From the NCBI GenBank assembly GCA_965242535.1, contig OZ251458.1:3224001-3288000 (forward strand): a stretch of 64,000 nt of DNA. Reading direction: 5' to 3'. Shown here piece after piece: positions 42,544-50,388 of the stretch. This DNA comes from VXRD01 sp965242535 (GTDB taxonomy: Bacteria > Latescibacterota > UBA2968). Both the position numbers and the translations under genes were made by a program. Below the pieces are notes generated by a model. That model was not told the origin of the DNA. It did not search any database and saw only the letters and a program-made list of their open reading frames with translations. The first letter of the stretch is position 1. Each line of letters begins with the position of its first letter.

Positions 42544-42834
42544 ATGACCCTCGGCAAGGTGGTGGGAACAGTGGTCGCCACGCAAAAAGACAGCGGGTTG
42601 GACGGTTTTAAGCTCCAAATCGTCCAAACCCTGGATTTGCCCTCGCTCGAACCCAAAGCGAGTTTTGTGGTGGCCGTGGATGCCGTGGGCGCAGGCGATG
42701 GCGAAGTCGTGCTCTGTTGCAGCGGGAGTTCTGCGCGCATGACGAGCGCGACTGAAAATCGCCCCGTCGACGCGGTCATCGTCGCGATCATCGACGCGGC
42801 GGAAATCGACGGCGAAGCGGTGTATCGGAAATAG
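42544..42834 (+). CDS. EutN/CcmL-type pentameric vertex protein 1
   Basis: The protein has 96 residues. LGKVVGTVVATQKDSGLDGF is the first strand pair and KLQIVQTLDL the second. VVAVDAVGAGDGEVVLCCSG is the diagnostic EutN/CcmL core, followed by PVDAVIVAIIDAAEI. Five copies close each vertex of the shell. The start codon is 3 bp after the second BMC-H stop. The gene ends 39 bp before the inserted antitoxin gene. Confidence 0.95.
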   Translation: MTLGKVVGTVVATQKDSGLDGFKLQIVQTLDLPSLEPKASFVVAVDAVGAGDGEVVLCCSGSSARMTSATENRPVDAVIVAIIDAAEIDGEAVYRK

Positions 42835-42873
42835 CGGTCAGGGGTCGGCAAAACAGACGCATGGAGGCGCGCT

Positions 42874-43368
42874 ATGGCAAAGCAAATTGAACGGCCTCTC
42901 GATGCAGAGGTGCAGGCGATAGGCGAGGTGCGGGCAGTGGCGTTGCGGGCAGGCGGCGGTGGTTCGTTCGAGTTGCTGCTGGAGAACGGCGATGCGTTGA
43001 CCGTTGCCTTCACCGACCGAGAGGAGATGATCGTCACCAATGCCCTGCGCCTGCATAACGCGGTGTGGCTCAAGGTCAGGGGACGGGGGGCTTTCGACGA
43101 AGCGGGCAAACCGAAGCACATCTCGCGTTTGAAGCATTGCCAACAGGTCCCGGCTCTCGCCGTTCACTGCGAGGGAAATCCTTTGCCAAAGGACAGCCGG
43201 GCGAAAAGGGAAAATCCGTCTGTCTCAACGGGGCGGTCAATTCTGAAAATATTTGAAAAAATTCACAACTCCTCGCCGGAGAGCACATGGGATAATGTGC
43301 CAATGGACTTGGCCCAAAATTGGCATGATTACAAGTACGGCAGGCGGAGAAAGACGGAGGGTGGTTAA
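42874..43368 (+). CDS. Antitoxin-like protein of an inserted PIN toxin pair
   Basis: The protein has 164 residues. The first 90 form a compact beta-rich domain (EVQAIGEVRAVALRAGGGG, FELLLENGDALTVAF). The C-terminal tail SSPESTWDNVPMDLAQNWHD is of the kind that docks in PIN toxins. The stop overlaps the PIN gene start by one base, so the two are coupled. Neither belongs to microcompartment biology. The pair sits between the first pentamer gene and the aldehyde dehydrogenase. Confidence 0.7.
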   Translation: MAKQIERPLDAEVQAIGEVRAVALRAGGGGSFELLLENGDALTVAFTDREEMIVTNALRLHNAVWLKVRGRGAFDEAGKPKHISRLKHCQQVPALAVHCEGNPLPKDSRAKRENPSVSTGRSILKIFEKIHNSSPESTWDNVPMDLAQNWHDYKYGRRRKTEGG

Positions 43369-43775
43369 TGCGAATCCTTTTCGCAGATGCCAGTTACTGG
43401 ATCGCTTTGATAAATCCCCGGGATAAAGCCCATGAGTTGGCAAAACACCTCACAGAAAAATTGATAAATTGCAGGATAGTGACCAGTGAAATGGTTCTCG
43501 TCGAACTGCTGAACCACATCGCGGGATACGGAAGGGAGAGGCGCAGAGAGGTCGGCGAGATGGTGAAGGGGCTCAACCGCAATCCCAATGTGGAGATTGT
43601 GAGACAGACGAGTCGACAGTTTTGGGCCGCCCTTGATTATTACGAATCGCGTTTGGACAAGCGGTGGGGCGTTACGGATTGCGCCAGTTTCCAACTCATG
43701 GAATCGAGGGGGCTTTGGGAAGCACTGAGCACGGATCGCGATTTTGAGCAGGCGGGCTTCACCATTTTGATGTGA
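43368..43775 (+). CDS. PIN-domain ribonuclease toxin (VapC-like)
   Basis: The protein has 135 residues. The acidic quartet is visible: FADASYWIALINPRD (first Asp), VTSEMVLVELLNH (Glu) and WGVTDCASFQLM (third Asp), with a final Asp in STDRDFEQAGFTIL. PIN toxins cleave RNA when freed from their antitoxin. The ATG overlaps the preceding stop. It could stabilise the microcompartment operon against loss, because deletion would release the toxin. Confidence 0.9.
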   Translation: MRILFADASYWIALINPRDKAHELAKHLTEKLINCRIVTSEMVLVELLNHIAGYGRERRREVGEMVKGLNRNPNVEIVRQTSRQFWAALDYYESRLDKRWGVTDCASFQLMESRGLWEALSTDRDFEQAGFTILM

Positions 43776-43800
43776 ATGAGATTTTCATACGGGCAGGGTT

Positions 43801-45237
43801 ATGAACTTAGACGAAATGCAAATCCAATCGGTGGTCGAGCAGGTCGTGCGGAATCTCGTGGCAGGTGGTGCGGCGCCTGCGGTTATCGCGCCGCCTGCGC
43901 GTTGTGAGAGCACGGGCGATGAGGGCATTTTCGACGATCTCGAAGACGCCATTGCCGCCGCGGTGGAAGCGCAACGCGCCCTCGAAGCGATGAGCTTGGA
44001 CCAACGCAGGGACATCATCGCCGCGATTCGCCGCGAATCCCTGGCGCATTCAAAGGGCTTGGCACAAAAGACCGTGGAAGAAACCGGCATGGGCAGAGTG
44101 CCGCACAAAATTCGCAAATTCGAGGTCGTGGCACAGCACACGCCCGGGGTCGAAGACCTGCACCCCATCGCTTGGACGGGCGACAATGGCCTAACAGTCG
44201 TCGAAATGGCGCCCTTTGGCGTCATCGCAGCGGTCACGCCATCCACGCATCCGGTGCCCACGATGGTCAACAATGCCATCGGCTTTATCGCGGCGGGCAA
44301 CAGCGCGGTTTTTGCCCCGCATCCGAGCGCGAAAAGCGTTTCGTTGCTGGGTCTTCAAATGCTCAACCGCGCCATCGCAGGGGCGGGCGGGCCGCCCAAT
44401 TTGCTCGTTGCGGTGCGCGAACCGAGTATCGAAACCGCGCAAGCCCTGTTCGTGCATCCGAGCGTGGATCTCGTCCTCGTCACCGGCGGCGGCGGCGTTG
44501 TCAAAGCGGCGATGCAGGCCCCCAAGCGCGTAATCGCGGCCGGGCCGGGCAATCCCCCTGTGGTGGTGGATGAAACCGCGGATATCGAAAAGGCCGCCCT
44601 CGGCATTGTGGAAGGCGGCGGTTTTGACAACAATATTCTCTGCATTGGGGAAAAAGAAGTTTTTGTGGTGCAATCCGTGGCCGACGAACTGACGCGCCAC
44701 TTGGAGGCGAACAACTGCGTGGTGCTCGACCGCAATCGGATCGATGCCCTGACGAAACTCGCGTTTCCCCGCGACTCGAAGGGCGATGGGGTGCTCAACC
44801 GCGCGTTGGTCGGACGCAGTGCCCATGTGCTCGCGGCCCAAATCGGCGTCAATGTGTCGCCGGATACGGAACTCTTGATCGGCGAGGTCGAAAACGAGCA
44901 CGACTTTGTGCAACACGAGCAGATGATGCCGTTCATCCCCATCGTTCGCACGCCCGATGTCCACGCGGCGATCGATTGGGCGATCCGCGCGGAACGGGGC
45001 TATCGGCACACGGCGGTCATGCACTCGAAAAACGTCGAGAATATGACCGTCATGGCGCGCCGTTGCAAGTGTACGATTTTCGTCAAAAACGGCGCGTCCT
45101 CTGCGGGATTGGGCGCAGGAGGCGAGGGTTATACCTCGTTCTCGATCGCCACCCCCACCGGCGAGGGTTGTACCTCGGCCCGCACGTTCACCCGCCAGCG
45201 TCGGTGTGCCCTCATCGACTATTTCCGAATCGTCTAG
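43801..45237 (+). CDS. CoA-acylating aldehyde dehydrogenase (PduP/EutE-like), microcompartment cargo
   Basis: The protein has 478 residues. The N-terminal MQIQSVVEQVVRNLVAGG is an amphipathic encapsulation helix. The NAD/CoA domain has VVEMAPFGVIAAVTPSTHPV and VTGGGGVVKAAM. The catalytic Cys is in FDNNILCIGEKEVFVV. It oxidises an aldehyde (probably lactaldehyde here) to acyl-CoA with NAD inside the shell. The C-terminus holds the cysteine-containing CKCTIFVKNGASSAGLG. It precedes two pentamer genes in the operon. Confidence 0.95.
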   Translation: MNLDEMQIQSVVEQVVRNLVAGGAAPAVIAPPARCESTGDEGIFDDLEDAIAAAVEAQRALEAMSLDQRRDIIAAIRRESLAHSKGLAQKTVEETGMGRVPHKIRKFEVVAQHTPGVEDLHPIAWTGDNGLTVVEMAPFGVIAAVTPSTHPVPTMVNNAIGFIAAGNSAVFAPHPSAKSVSLLGLQMLNRAIAGAGGPPNLLVAVREPSIETAQALFVHPSVDLVLVTGGGGVVKAAMQAPKRVIAAGPGNPPVVVDETADIEKAALGIVEGGGFDNNILCIGEKEVFVVQSVADELTRHLEANNCVVLDRNRIDALTKLAFPRDSKGDGVLNRALVGRSAHVLAAQIGVNVSPDTELLIGEVENEHDFVQHEQMMPFIPIVRTPDVHAAIDWAIRAERGYRHTAVMHSKNVENMTVMARRCKCTIFVKNGASSAGLGAGGEGYTSFSIATPTGEGCTSARTFTRQRRCALIDYFRIV

Positions 45238-45254
45238 AACCGCGCGAGGAAGCG

Positions 45255-45518
45255 ATGTTTCTCGGTCGCGTTATCGGCAAAATTTGGGCCACGCGCAAAG
45301 ACGCCGCGCTCGACGGGTTTCGGTTGCTCATCGTCGAACCCATCGACCATGACCACGCGCAGGCCGGGGATGCGTTTGTGGCTGTGGATGTGGTCAATGC
45401 CAGCGATGGCGAGATCATCTATTGGGTCGGTTCGCGGGAAGCGCCCAACGCCCTGCCCGATAAATACGGCCCGGTGGATGCCGCGGTTGTCGGCATCGTG
45501 GATCGGGTCAATGCGTGA
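45255..45518 (+). CDS. EutN/CcmL-type pentameric vertex protein 2
   Basis: The protein has 87 residues from the ATG at 45255 with CGAGGAAGCG. FLGRVIGKIWATRKDAALDG and AFVAVDVVNASDGEIIYWVG are EutN signatures, and YGPVDAAVVGIVDRVNA ends the fold. It differs from pentamers 1 and 3, so the vertices may be mixed or specialised. Confidence 0.94.
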   Translation: MFLGRVIGKIWATRKDAALDGFRLLIVEPIDHDHAQAGDAFVAVDVVNASDGEIIYWVGSREAPNALPDKYGPVDAAVVGIVDRVNA

Positions 45519-45542
45519 TGCGTTGGCAAATAGGGGGACGCG

Positions 45543-45815
45543 ATGTTTTTGGCGCGCGTGCTCGGCAGTGTCACCTCGACCATTAAGCACGGCGATTACC
45601 GCGGCGCGAAACTCATGGTCGTGCAGCCCATCGCGCCGGATGGCAATGACGATGGCGCGTCTGCCCTCGCGGTGGATTCCGTGGGCGTCGGCCGCGGCGA
45701 GACCGTTCTCGTGCTTCGCCAAGGTGCTGCCGCGGCCCTCGTCTTGAATGTGGAATTGCCCGCCGTGCGCTCCGTGATCGTGGGGGTCGTGGATAGGATT
45801 GACTGGGTGGGTTAG
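45543..45815 (+). CDS. EutN/CcmL-type pentameric vertex protein 3
   Basis: The protein has 90 residues with ATAGGGGGACG before the ATG. FLARVLGSVTSTIKHGDYRG and ALAVDSVGVGRGETVLVLRQ are the conserved strands; SVIVGVVDRIDWVG ends it. Its final 36 bp, including the stop, are repeated 74 bp downstream (45860-45895), just before repeat copy D. Confidence 0.94.
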   Translation: MFLARVLGSVTSTIKHGDYRGAKLMVVQPIAPDGNDDGASALAVDSVGVGRGETVLVLRQGAAAALVLNVELPAVRSVIVGVVDRIDWVG

Positions 45816-45895
45816 TCCGTTTTTTTGTCCGGTTCTGTGTTCGCGCAGGAAACTGTCGGGTCGTGGATAGGATTGACTGGATGGGTTAGTCCGTT
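45786..45895. repeat. Tandem duplication of the pentamer-3 gene end
   Basis: GTCGTGGATAGGATTGACTG and the following 16 bp occur at 45786-45821 and again at 45860-45895, 74 bp apart, with one mismatch. Between them is TTTTTTGTCCGGTTCTGTG and a short spacer. It looks like a small tandem duplication next to the repeat insertion. Confidence 0.75.
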
Positions 45896-45897
45896 CC

Positions 45898-46284
45898 CCA
45901 TTTGTACCAACTCATTCATTATCGGGATCGCTTTGCTGTTCCACCGTCCTTCAGAGAAGCCATCGCAAACGTGCCATCGCCAAAGCCCATCACCGAAAGC
46001 CATCGGGCACAGCGCGCAAGTCCGTCTCGCAACCCACATCTTTGTTGCAACCCACTTCGCAGGCCGGCGCATGTCGTGCGATTACAAAAGCGATTTGCGC
46101 TGTGCAAGCCCCTCGGCGCATGAGAGCGGCATTTTTGAACTGCTAGGGCAGTTGTACCCCGCTCGCCTACTTTTTTTTGCTGTTGAAAAAAAGTAGGTCG
46201 CCGCACGCCGTAGGCACAGGCGTAGCCAACGCATCGAAGGCAACCCACGATGCTTTCGGACCAAACGCTTTAGAAAAGCGAGCC
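45898..46284 (+). repeat. 400-bp dispersed repeat, copy D (right end lost)
   Basis: It starts CCATTTGTACCAACTCATTC as in copies B and F, and includes the 28-bp hairpin insert at 46137-46164 and the CCTACTTTTTTTT hairpin. The right end stops at TAGAAAAGCGAGC, so the terminal inverted repeat is missing. It separates the pentamer-3 gene from the aldolase gene. Confidence 0.8.
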
Positions 46285-46340
46285 CCGCTTTCATCCGCTT
46301 TTATCCGCGTTCTTATGTGATCGCTTTTCAGGACTTTTCT

Positions 46341-47165
46341 ATGAATCTCCATCGAGCCAAAATCGACATTGTCGAAGCCGGTCGCCGCGTGTACGAGCGC
46401 GGTTTTGTCGCTTCTAATGACGGCAATATCTCGTGTCGCATCGAAGAAGACCGCATCCTCACCACGCCGACGGGCATGTCCAAGGGCTTTCTCAAGCTGG
46501 AAGACCTCTGCGTCGTGGATATGGACGGCGTGCTCGTCAGCGGTCAACGGCGGCCGTCCTCTGAAATTGGCATGCACATTTTTTTGTATCGCCAGCGTCC
46601 GGACGTGCGCGCCGTGGTTCACGCGCATCCGCCGACCGCGACGGGGTTTGCCGTTGCAGGCGTGCCCCTGACCGCTTGTGTGTTGCCCGAGGTGGTGATC
46701 ACGCTCGGCGCCATTCCCATTGCGGAATACGGCACGCCGGGCGGGCCGGAGATTTCCGAACCCATCCGGCAATACGTCGAGGATTACGACGCGTATTTGC
46801 TCGAAAATCACGGCGCGACCACCATTGGCGCGGACGTGATGAACGCCTATTACAAAATGGAGACGTTGGAGCATTTTGCGAAAATCCTGTTCGTGGCAAA
46901 ACAACTCGGAGGGTACAACGAGCTCAATGCCGAACAGGTCGCCAAATTGGTCGCCATCCGCAACCGCATGGGCCTACGCGGCCCGGATCCGGCCTGCGAT
47001 ATACCCGACGCACCTACAACACAACCCGCATCTGACGACGGCATTCCCACGATTCGCACGTTGGGCGCGGGCGGATCGCCTCCTGCCCAAACGCCACAAG
47101 CCGATCTCGTCGCGGAAATCACGCGCAGGGTCGTAGAGGAATTGAAGAGGGGAGACGCGCAATGA
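46341..47165 (+). CDS. Class II aldolase (L-fuculose/rhamnulose-phosphate type), microcompartment cargo
   Basis: The protein has 274 residues from the ATG at 46341. The class II aldolase/adducin core has FVASNDGNISCRIEEDR, zinc ligands in AVVHAHPPTATGFA and YLLENHGATTIG. Beyond residue about 215 a Pro/Ala-rich linker leads to a C-terminal amphipathic helix, ADLVAEITRRVVEELKRGD, an encapsulation peptide. It splits a deoxyketose 1-phosphate into dihydroxyacetone phosphate and lactaldehyde, feeding the aldehyde dehydrogenase. This is the signature reaction of the fucose/rhamnose microcompartment. The stop overlaps the start of the DUF433 gene by 4 bp. Confidence 0.92.
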   Translation: MNLHRAKIDIVEAGRRVYERGFVASNDGNISCRIEEDRILTTPTGMSKGFLKLEDLCVVDMDGVLVSGQRRPSSEIGMHIFLYRQRPDVRAVVHAHPPTATGFAVAGVPLTACVLPEVVITLGAIPIAEYGTPGGPEISEPIRQYVEDYDAYLLENHGATTIGADVMNAYYKMETLEHFAKILFVAKQLGGYNELNAEQVAKLVAIRNRMGLRGPDPACDIPDAPTTQPASDDGIPTIRTLGAGGSPPAQTPQADLVAEITRRVVEELKRGDAQ

Positions 47166-47428
47166 CAAAGGACGCGATCTGGCGAGATCGAATCGTCAAA
47201 GACCCGCTGATCCTGGCCGGCAAGCCCACGGTGAAAGGCACGCGAATCTCGGTGGAGCTGATCGTGGATCTGCTGGACGGGGGACGAAGCGTAGCCGATA
47301 TCATCCGCAGGTATTCGCACATTACCCCGGAAGATATCCGAGCCTGCCGAGAGTACGCCGCTACCGGGGCGAAGTTGTCCAACGTGACTTGGGCGGATAT
47401 TGACGCGATCATGGATGGCAAGCGATGA
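47162..47428 (+). CDS. DUF433 antitoxin, copy 1
   Basis: The protein has 88 residues. VKDPLILAGKPTVKGTRISV is the DUF433 opening; a HTH follows in DIIRRYSHITPEDIRACREY. DUF433 proteins are antitoxins for DUF5615 PIN-like ribonucleases. The start overlaps the aldolase stop. It is about 94% identical in DNA to the copy at 52621, and the toxin that follows is truncated. Confidence 0.92.
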   Translation: MTKDAIWRDRIVKDPLILAGKPTVKGTRISVELIVDLLDGGRSVADIIRRYSHITPEDIRACREYAATGAKLSNVTWADIDAIMDGKR

Positions 47429-47544
47429 TGAGGATACTCGCCGACGAAAATATACTGAATCAGGTCGTCATCCGGTTGCGTGCGGCGGGCTACTTTTTGT
47501 CAATTTATGTGGAATATGCTAATGGTCACAGTATAGATTTGTAA
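47425..47544 (+). pseudogene. DUF5615 toxin, truncated copy 1
   Basis: Only the first 23 codons (MRILADENILNQVVIRLRAA) match the intact toxin at 52884. From about 47494 the sequence changes to unrelated AT-rich DNA and the frame ends at a TAA. The catalytic Asp in LADEN remains but the rest of the PIN-like fold is lost. Confidence 0.88.
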
Positions 47545-47563
47545 ATATTGGGAGGGCTTTGTT

Positions 47564-48982
47564 ATGGGCTTGAATGTTAAAAATCGTACCATTTTTGAGG
47601 GCGACAATCTCGATATTTTGCGCGGTGTCAATTCGGATTCGGTAGATTTGATCTATCTCGATCCGCCATTTAATAGCAATCGCAATTATTCCGCGCCGAT
47701 TGGGAGTGAAGCAGCGGGGGCAGCCTTTAAGGATTCGTGGACGTTATCAGATGTCGACAATGCATGGGTTGGTGAGATTGCGGATAAAGCCCCAGCATTG
47801 TATAACGTGATACAAGCGAGTGAGTATTCGCATGGTAAAGGAATGAAAAGTTATTTGATCATGATGGCGGTAAGACTGCTTGAATTGAAAAGAGTGTTGA
47901 AAGATACAGGCAGTATTTATCTCCACGTTGATGCCACTGCAAGCCATTATTTGAAATTGATTATGGATTCGGTTTTTGATAATAAAAATTTTAGAAATGA
48001 AATTGTCTGGCGCAGACATACGTCTGTTCATGGCAGTTTTCAACACGCGCCCAAACAGTGGGGAACGATGAATGATTTAATTTTGTATTATGTAAAAAGT
48101 AGTCATACACCTGTAAGTCCCTACGTAGAATTAACAGAAGAAGAACGCAACCTAAAATTCAATCTTGTGGATGGAGATGGACGCAGGTACTATGACGATA
48201 GCAGTCATATCTACAACACGCCAAATATGGGCGCAAGACCTAACCAGTGTTATACGTGGCGAGGTTATACAAACCCATACGCAAGCGGTTGGCGATTGAC
48301 GAAAAAACGATTAGAGGAAGAGTACCAAAAAGGTAATTTTGTCATTTTACCCGACGGCAAATTACAACGAAGAAAATATGAGAATGACTATCGGGGACAA
48401 CTTGTTGGCAATGTTTGGATCGATATAAAACCGACCATGGGCAAAGAACGGACGGGTTATCCGACACAGAAGCCATTGGCGTTACTCGAACGAATTATCA
48501 AAGCTTCATCAAACGAGGGCGATGTTGTCTTAGACCCCTTTTGCGGTTGTGCGACAACGTGTGAGGCCGCAGAGCGTTTGGGTCGTCAATGGGTGGGCAT
48601 TGACCTTAGTCCGAAGGCGTATGACTTGATTCGTATGCGCTTACAGCACGCTTCGGATGAGGATGCGTTGTTTAAGGGTGCGAAATTGCCGGATGTGATC
48701 GTTCGGTCGGATATTCCGAAACGGAGCGACGTGGGCAACCCCGTGCGGTATGATACGTTGAAGCGTCGGTTGTTTGGTGTTCAAGAGGGGCGTTGCAATG
48801 GGTGTCGGTACGAGTTTCCGTATCGGATATTTGAGGTCGATCATATTGTAGCACGGGCCAAAGGCGGGGGTGATCACGAGGAGAATCGGCAACTGTTGTG
48901 CCCGTCTTGCAATAAAATCAAAGGCAAAAAATCACAAGCCGAGATGATGGCGCGTCTCAAAGAAATGAAATTGGTGGCGTGA
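47564..48982 (+). CDS. Beta-class DNA methyltransferase fused to an HNH nuclease domain
   Basis: The protein has 472 residues with GGGAGG before the ATG. The methyltransferase order is catalytic first: IYLDPPFNSNRNYSAPI (motif IV), then YPTQKPLALLERII and VLDPFCGCATTCEAAERLGR (motif I), which is the beta class of N6-adenine or N4-cytosine enzymes. Residues about 410-460 are an HNH domain: GRCNGCRYEFPYRIFEVDHI, a CPSCNKIKGKKSQ zinc ribbon. A modification and a cleavage domain in one chain could be a self-contained restriction-modification protein. It lies in the AT-rich insertion between the two DUF433 loci. Confidence 0.9.
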   Translation: MGLNVKNRTIFEGDNLDILRGVNSDSVDLIYLDPPFNSNRNYSAPIGSEAAGAAFKDSWTLSDVDNAWVGEIADKAPALYNVIQASEYSHGKGMKSYLIMMAVRLLELKRVLKDTGSIYLHVDATASHYLKLIMDSVFDNKNFRNEIVWRRHTSVHGSFQHAPKQWGTMNDLILYYVKSSHTPVSPYVELTEEERNLKFNLVDGDGRRYYDDSSHIYNTPNMGARPNQCYTWRGYTNPYASGWRLTKKRLEEEYQKGNFVILPDGKLQRRKYENDYRGQLVGNVWIDIKPTMGKERTGYPTQKPLALLERIIKASSNEGDVVLDPFCGCATTCEAAERLGRQWVGIDLSPKAYDLIRMRLQHASDEDALFKGAKLPDVIVRSDIPKRSDVGNPVRYDTLKRRLFGVQEGRCNGCRYEFPYRIFEVDHIVARAKGGGDHEENRQLLCPSCNKIKGKKSQAEMMARLKEMKLVA

Positions 48983-48989
48983 TGGTATC

Positions 48990-49037
48990 TAGGCGCATTC
49001 TAAAAGTATCAAAGAGAATGCGCCTATTTATCTTTTT
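48990..49037 (+). terminator. Rho-independent terminator after the methyltransferase-HNH gene
   Basis: TAGGCGCATTCT and AGAATGCGCCTA form a perfect 12-bp stem with an 11-base loop, followed by TTTATCTTTTT. It starts 8 bp after the stop codon. Confidence 0.88.
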
Positions 49038-49176
49038 ACACCAGTATGTTCACCGATTAGGGTTTGGGGAGTAGAGGATGTGGTAAAGGTTTGTTGGTTT
49101 TTGGGTCTGTATGTTTGAAGGTTGTTTTTTGGAGAGTGTAATTTCTTGGTGTTGTTGGGAAGGCATAAACGTTAAG
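49038..49176. other. AT-rich gap upstream of the IS element
   Basis: No gene is apparent. It probably holds the original promoter of the gene at 50389, now separated from it by the IS insertion. The left target duplication ACGTTAAG is at 49169-49176. Confidence 0.45.
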
Positions 49177-50372
49177 CATACTACGCGACAAAAAATAAAG
49201 ACCTGTGCAAAATCCGAAAAAGAGTTAGATTTAAGTTATCCGCAAAAACCCTCACCCCTTCTCGGAAAGCACAGGTCTATGTCGGATCAAGTTATGCAAC
49301 TATACCCCATCCTGCAAGCGCATTTTCCTTGGCACAAAGCCCGGGTGACCTTCCTCTCGGCCTTTCTCTTGGCCTTGATGAAGGTGACGACCGTCAATTT
49401 GACCAAACTGGCCAATGCGCTCAATGGCAAAGTCAAGCCAAAATCCAACTACCGCAGAATCCAACGTTTTTTCGCCGAGTTCACGTTGCCGGAAGATTGG
49501 GCAACGGGCTTGATTCTGCATCTCTTACCGGTCAAATCGGATTTTATACTCGCCATGGATCGGACCCAGTGGTCATTGGGTAAGGTGTCGATCAATCTCC
49601 TGACCGTGGGCATCCTCTATCGAGACATGGCGTTTCCCATTTGCTTCAAGATGCTCCACAAAAAGGGCAACTCGAGCACACAAGAGCGCATAGCCCTCAT
49701 GAAACGGGTCCGTCAACACATCAAGCCCTGTAAGATTCGCGCCTTGGTGGCCGACCGCGAATTTATCGGGCGAGAATGGTTTAACTGGTTGACCGAAAAC
49801 GACATGCCTTTTGTCATTCGCCTCAAAGAAAACGCGATCCTCGAAACGGGACAAAAAGCGATCCCGTTGAAAAAACGATTCGCCAACCTGACCTTGAATC
49901 AGCAAATGACCTTGCCAAAACCCGGGCGCGTCTATGGACAGGCACTCTATTTATCGGCCATCCGATGCCCCGATGACTGGGTGATGGTCGGCAGCAACAC
50001 ACCGGACATTGACGCACTCTTGACCTATAAAAAACGATGGCGCATTGAAGTCCTTTTTGCCAACCTCAAACGCCGAGGCTTTGATCTCGAACAGACCCAT
50101 CTCACCGACGCCGACCGCATCGAAAAACTCATCGCCCTGTTGACCCTCGCCGTGTGTTGGGCCCATCTCATGGGCGAAGAGCGCGCCCATCACACCCCGC
50201 TCAAACTAAAAAACCATGGTGAGAAAGAGAAAAGTCTCTTTCGGTATGGACTTGATTATCTACAATATGTCCTTTTGAATATCCAAGACCACGCACGCAC
50301 GTTCCAACGCTGTCTGAAAATCCTAAAAGAAGCGCGATTTTTACCCGATTCTTAGTTTTGTCGCGTAGTATG
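49177..50372 (+). mobile_element. Complete IS4-family insertion sequence, 8-bp target duplication
   Basis: The element is 1196 bp, bounded by CATACTACGCGACAAAA on the left and its reverse complement on the right. ACGTTAAG occurs on both sides (49169-49176 and 50373-50380). One transposase gene fills it. The related defective copy at 26838-27412 shares the same end sequence. The insertion lies 16 bp before the start codon of the next gene. Confidence 0.93.
49279..50355 (+). CDS. IS4-family transposase
   Basis: The protein has 358 residues from the ATG at 49279; the longer frame begins outside the element. The DDE residues are in FILAMDRTQWSLGK (first Asp), ALVADREFIGREWF (second Asp) and YKKRWRIEVLFANLKRRGF (Glu), the last being the Y-x2-R-x3-E-x6-K signature of the IS4 family. 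The gene is intact, so the element may still move and could mobilise the defective copy in trans. Confidence 0.95.
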   Translation: MSDQVMQLYPILQAHFPWHKARVTFLSAFLLALMKVTTVNLTKLANALNGKVKPKSNYRRIQRFFAEFTLPEDWATGLILHLLPVKSDFILAMDRTQWSLGKVSINLLTVGILYRDMAFPICFKMLHKKGNSSTQERIALMKRVRQHIKPCKIRALVADREFIGREWFNWLTENDMPFVIRLKENAILETGQKAIPLKKRFANLTLNQQMTLPKPGRVYGQALYLSAIRCPDDWVMVGSNTPDIDALLTYKKRWRIEVLFANLKRRGFDLEQTHLTDADRIEKLIALLTLAVCWAHLMGEERAHHTPLKLKNHGEKEKSLFRYGLDYLQYVLLNIQDHARTFQRCLKILKEARFLPDS

Positions 50373-50388
50373 ACGTTAAGGAAAAAAA

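Noticed and set aside
49111..49278. Upstream extension of the transposase frame
   Set aside because: It begins outside the insertion sequence and crosses its terminal inverted repeat, so it cannot be part of the transposase.
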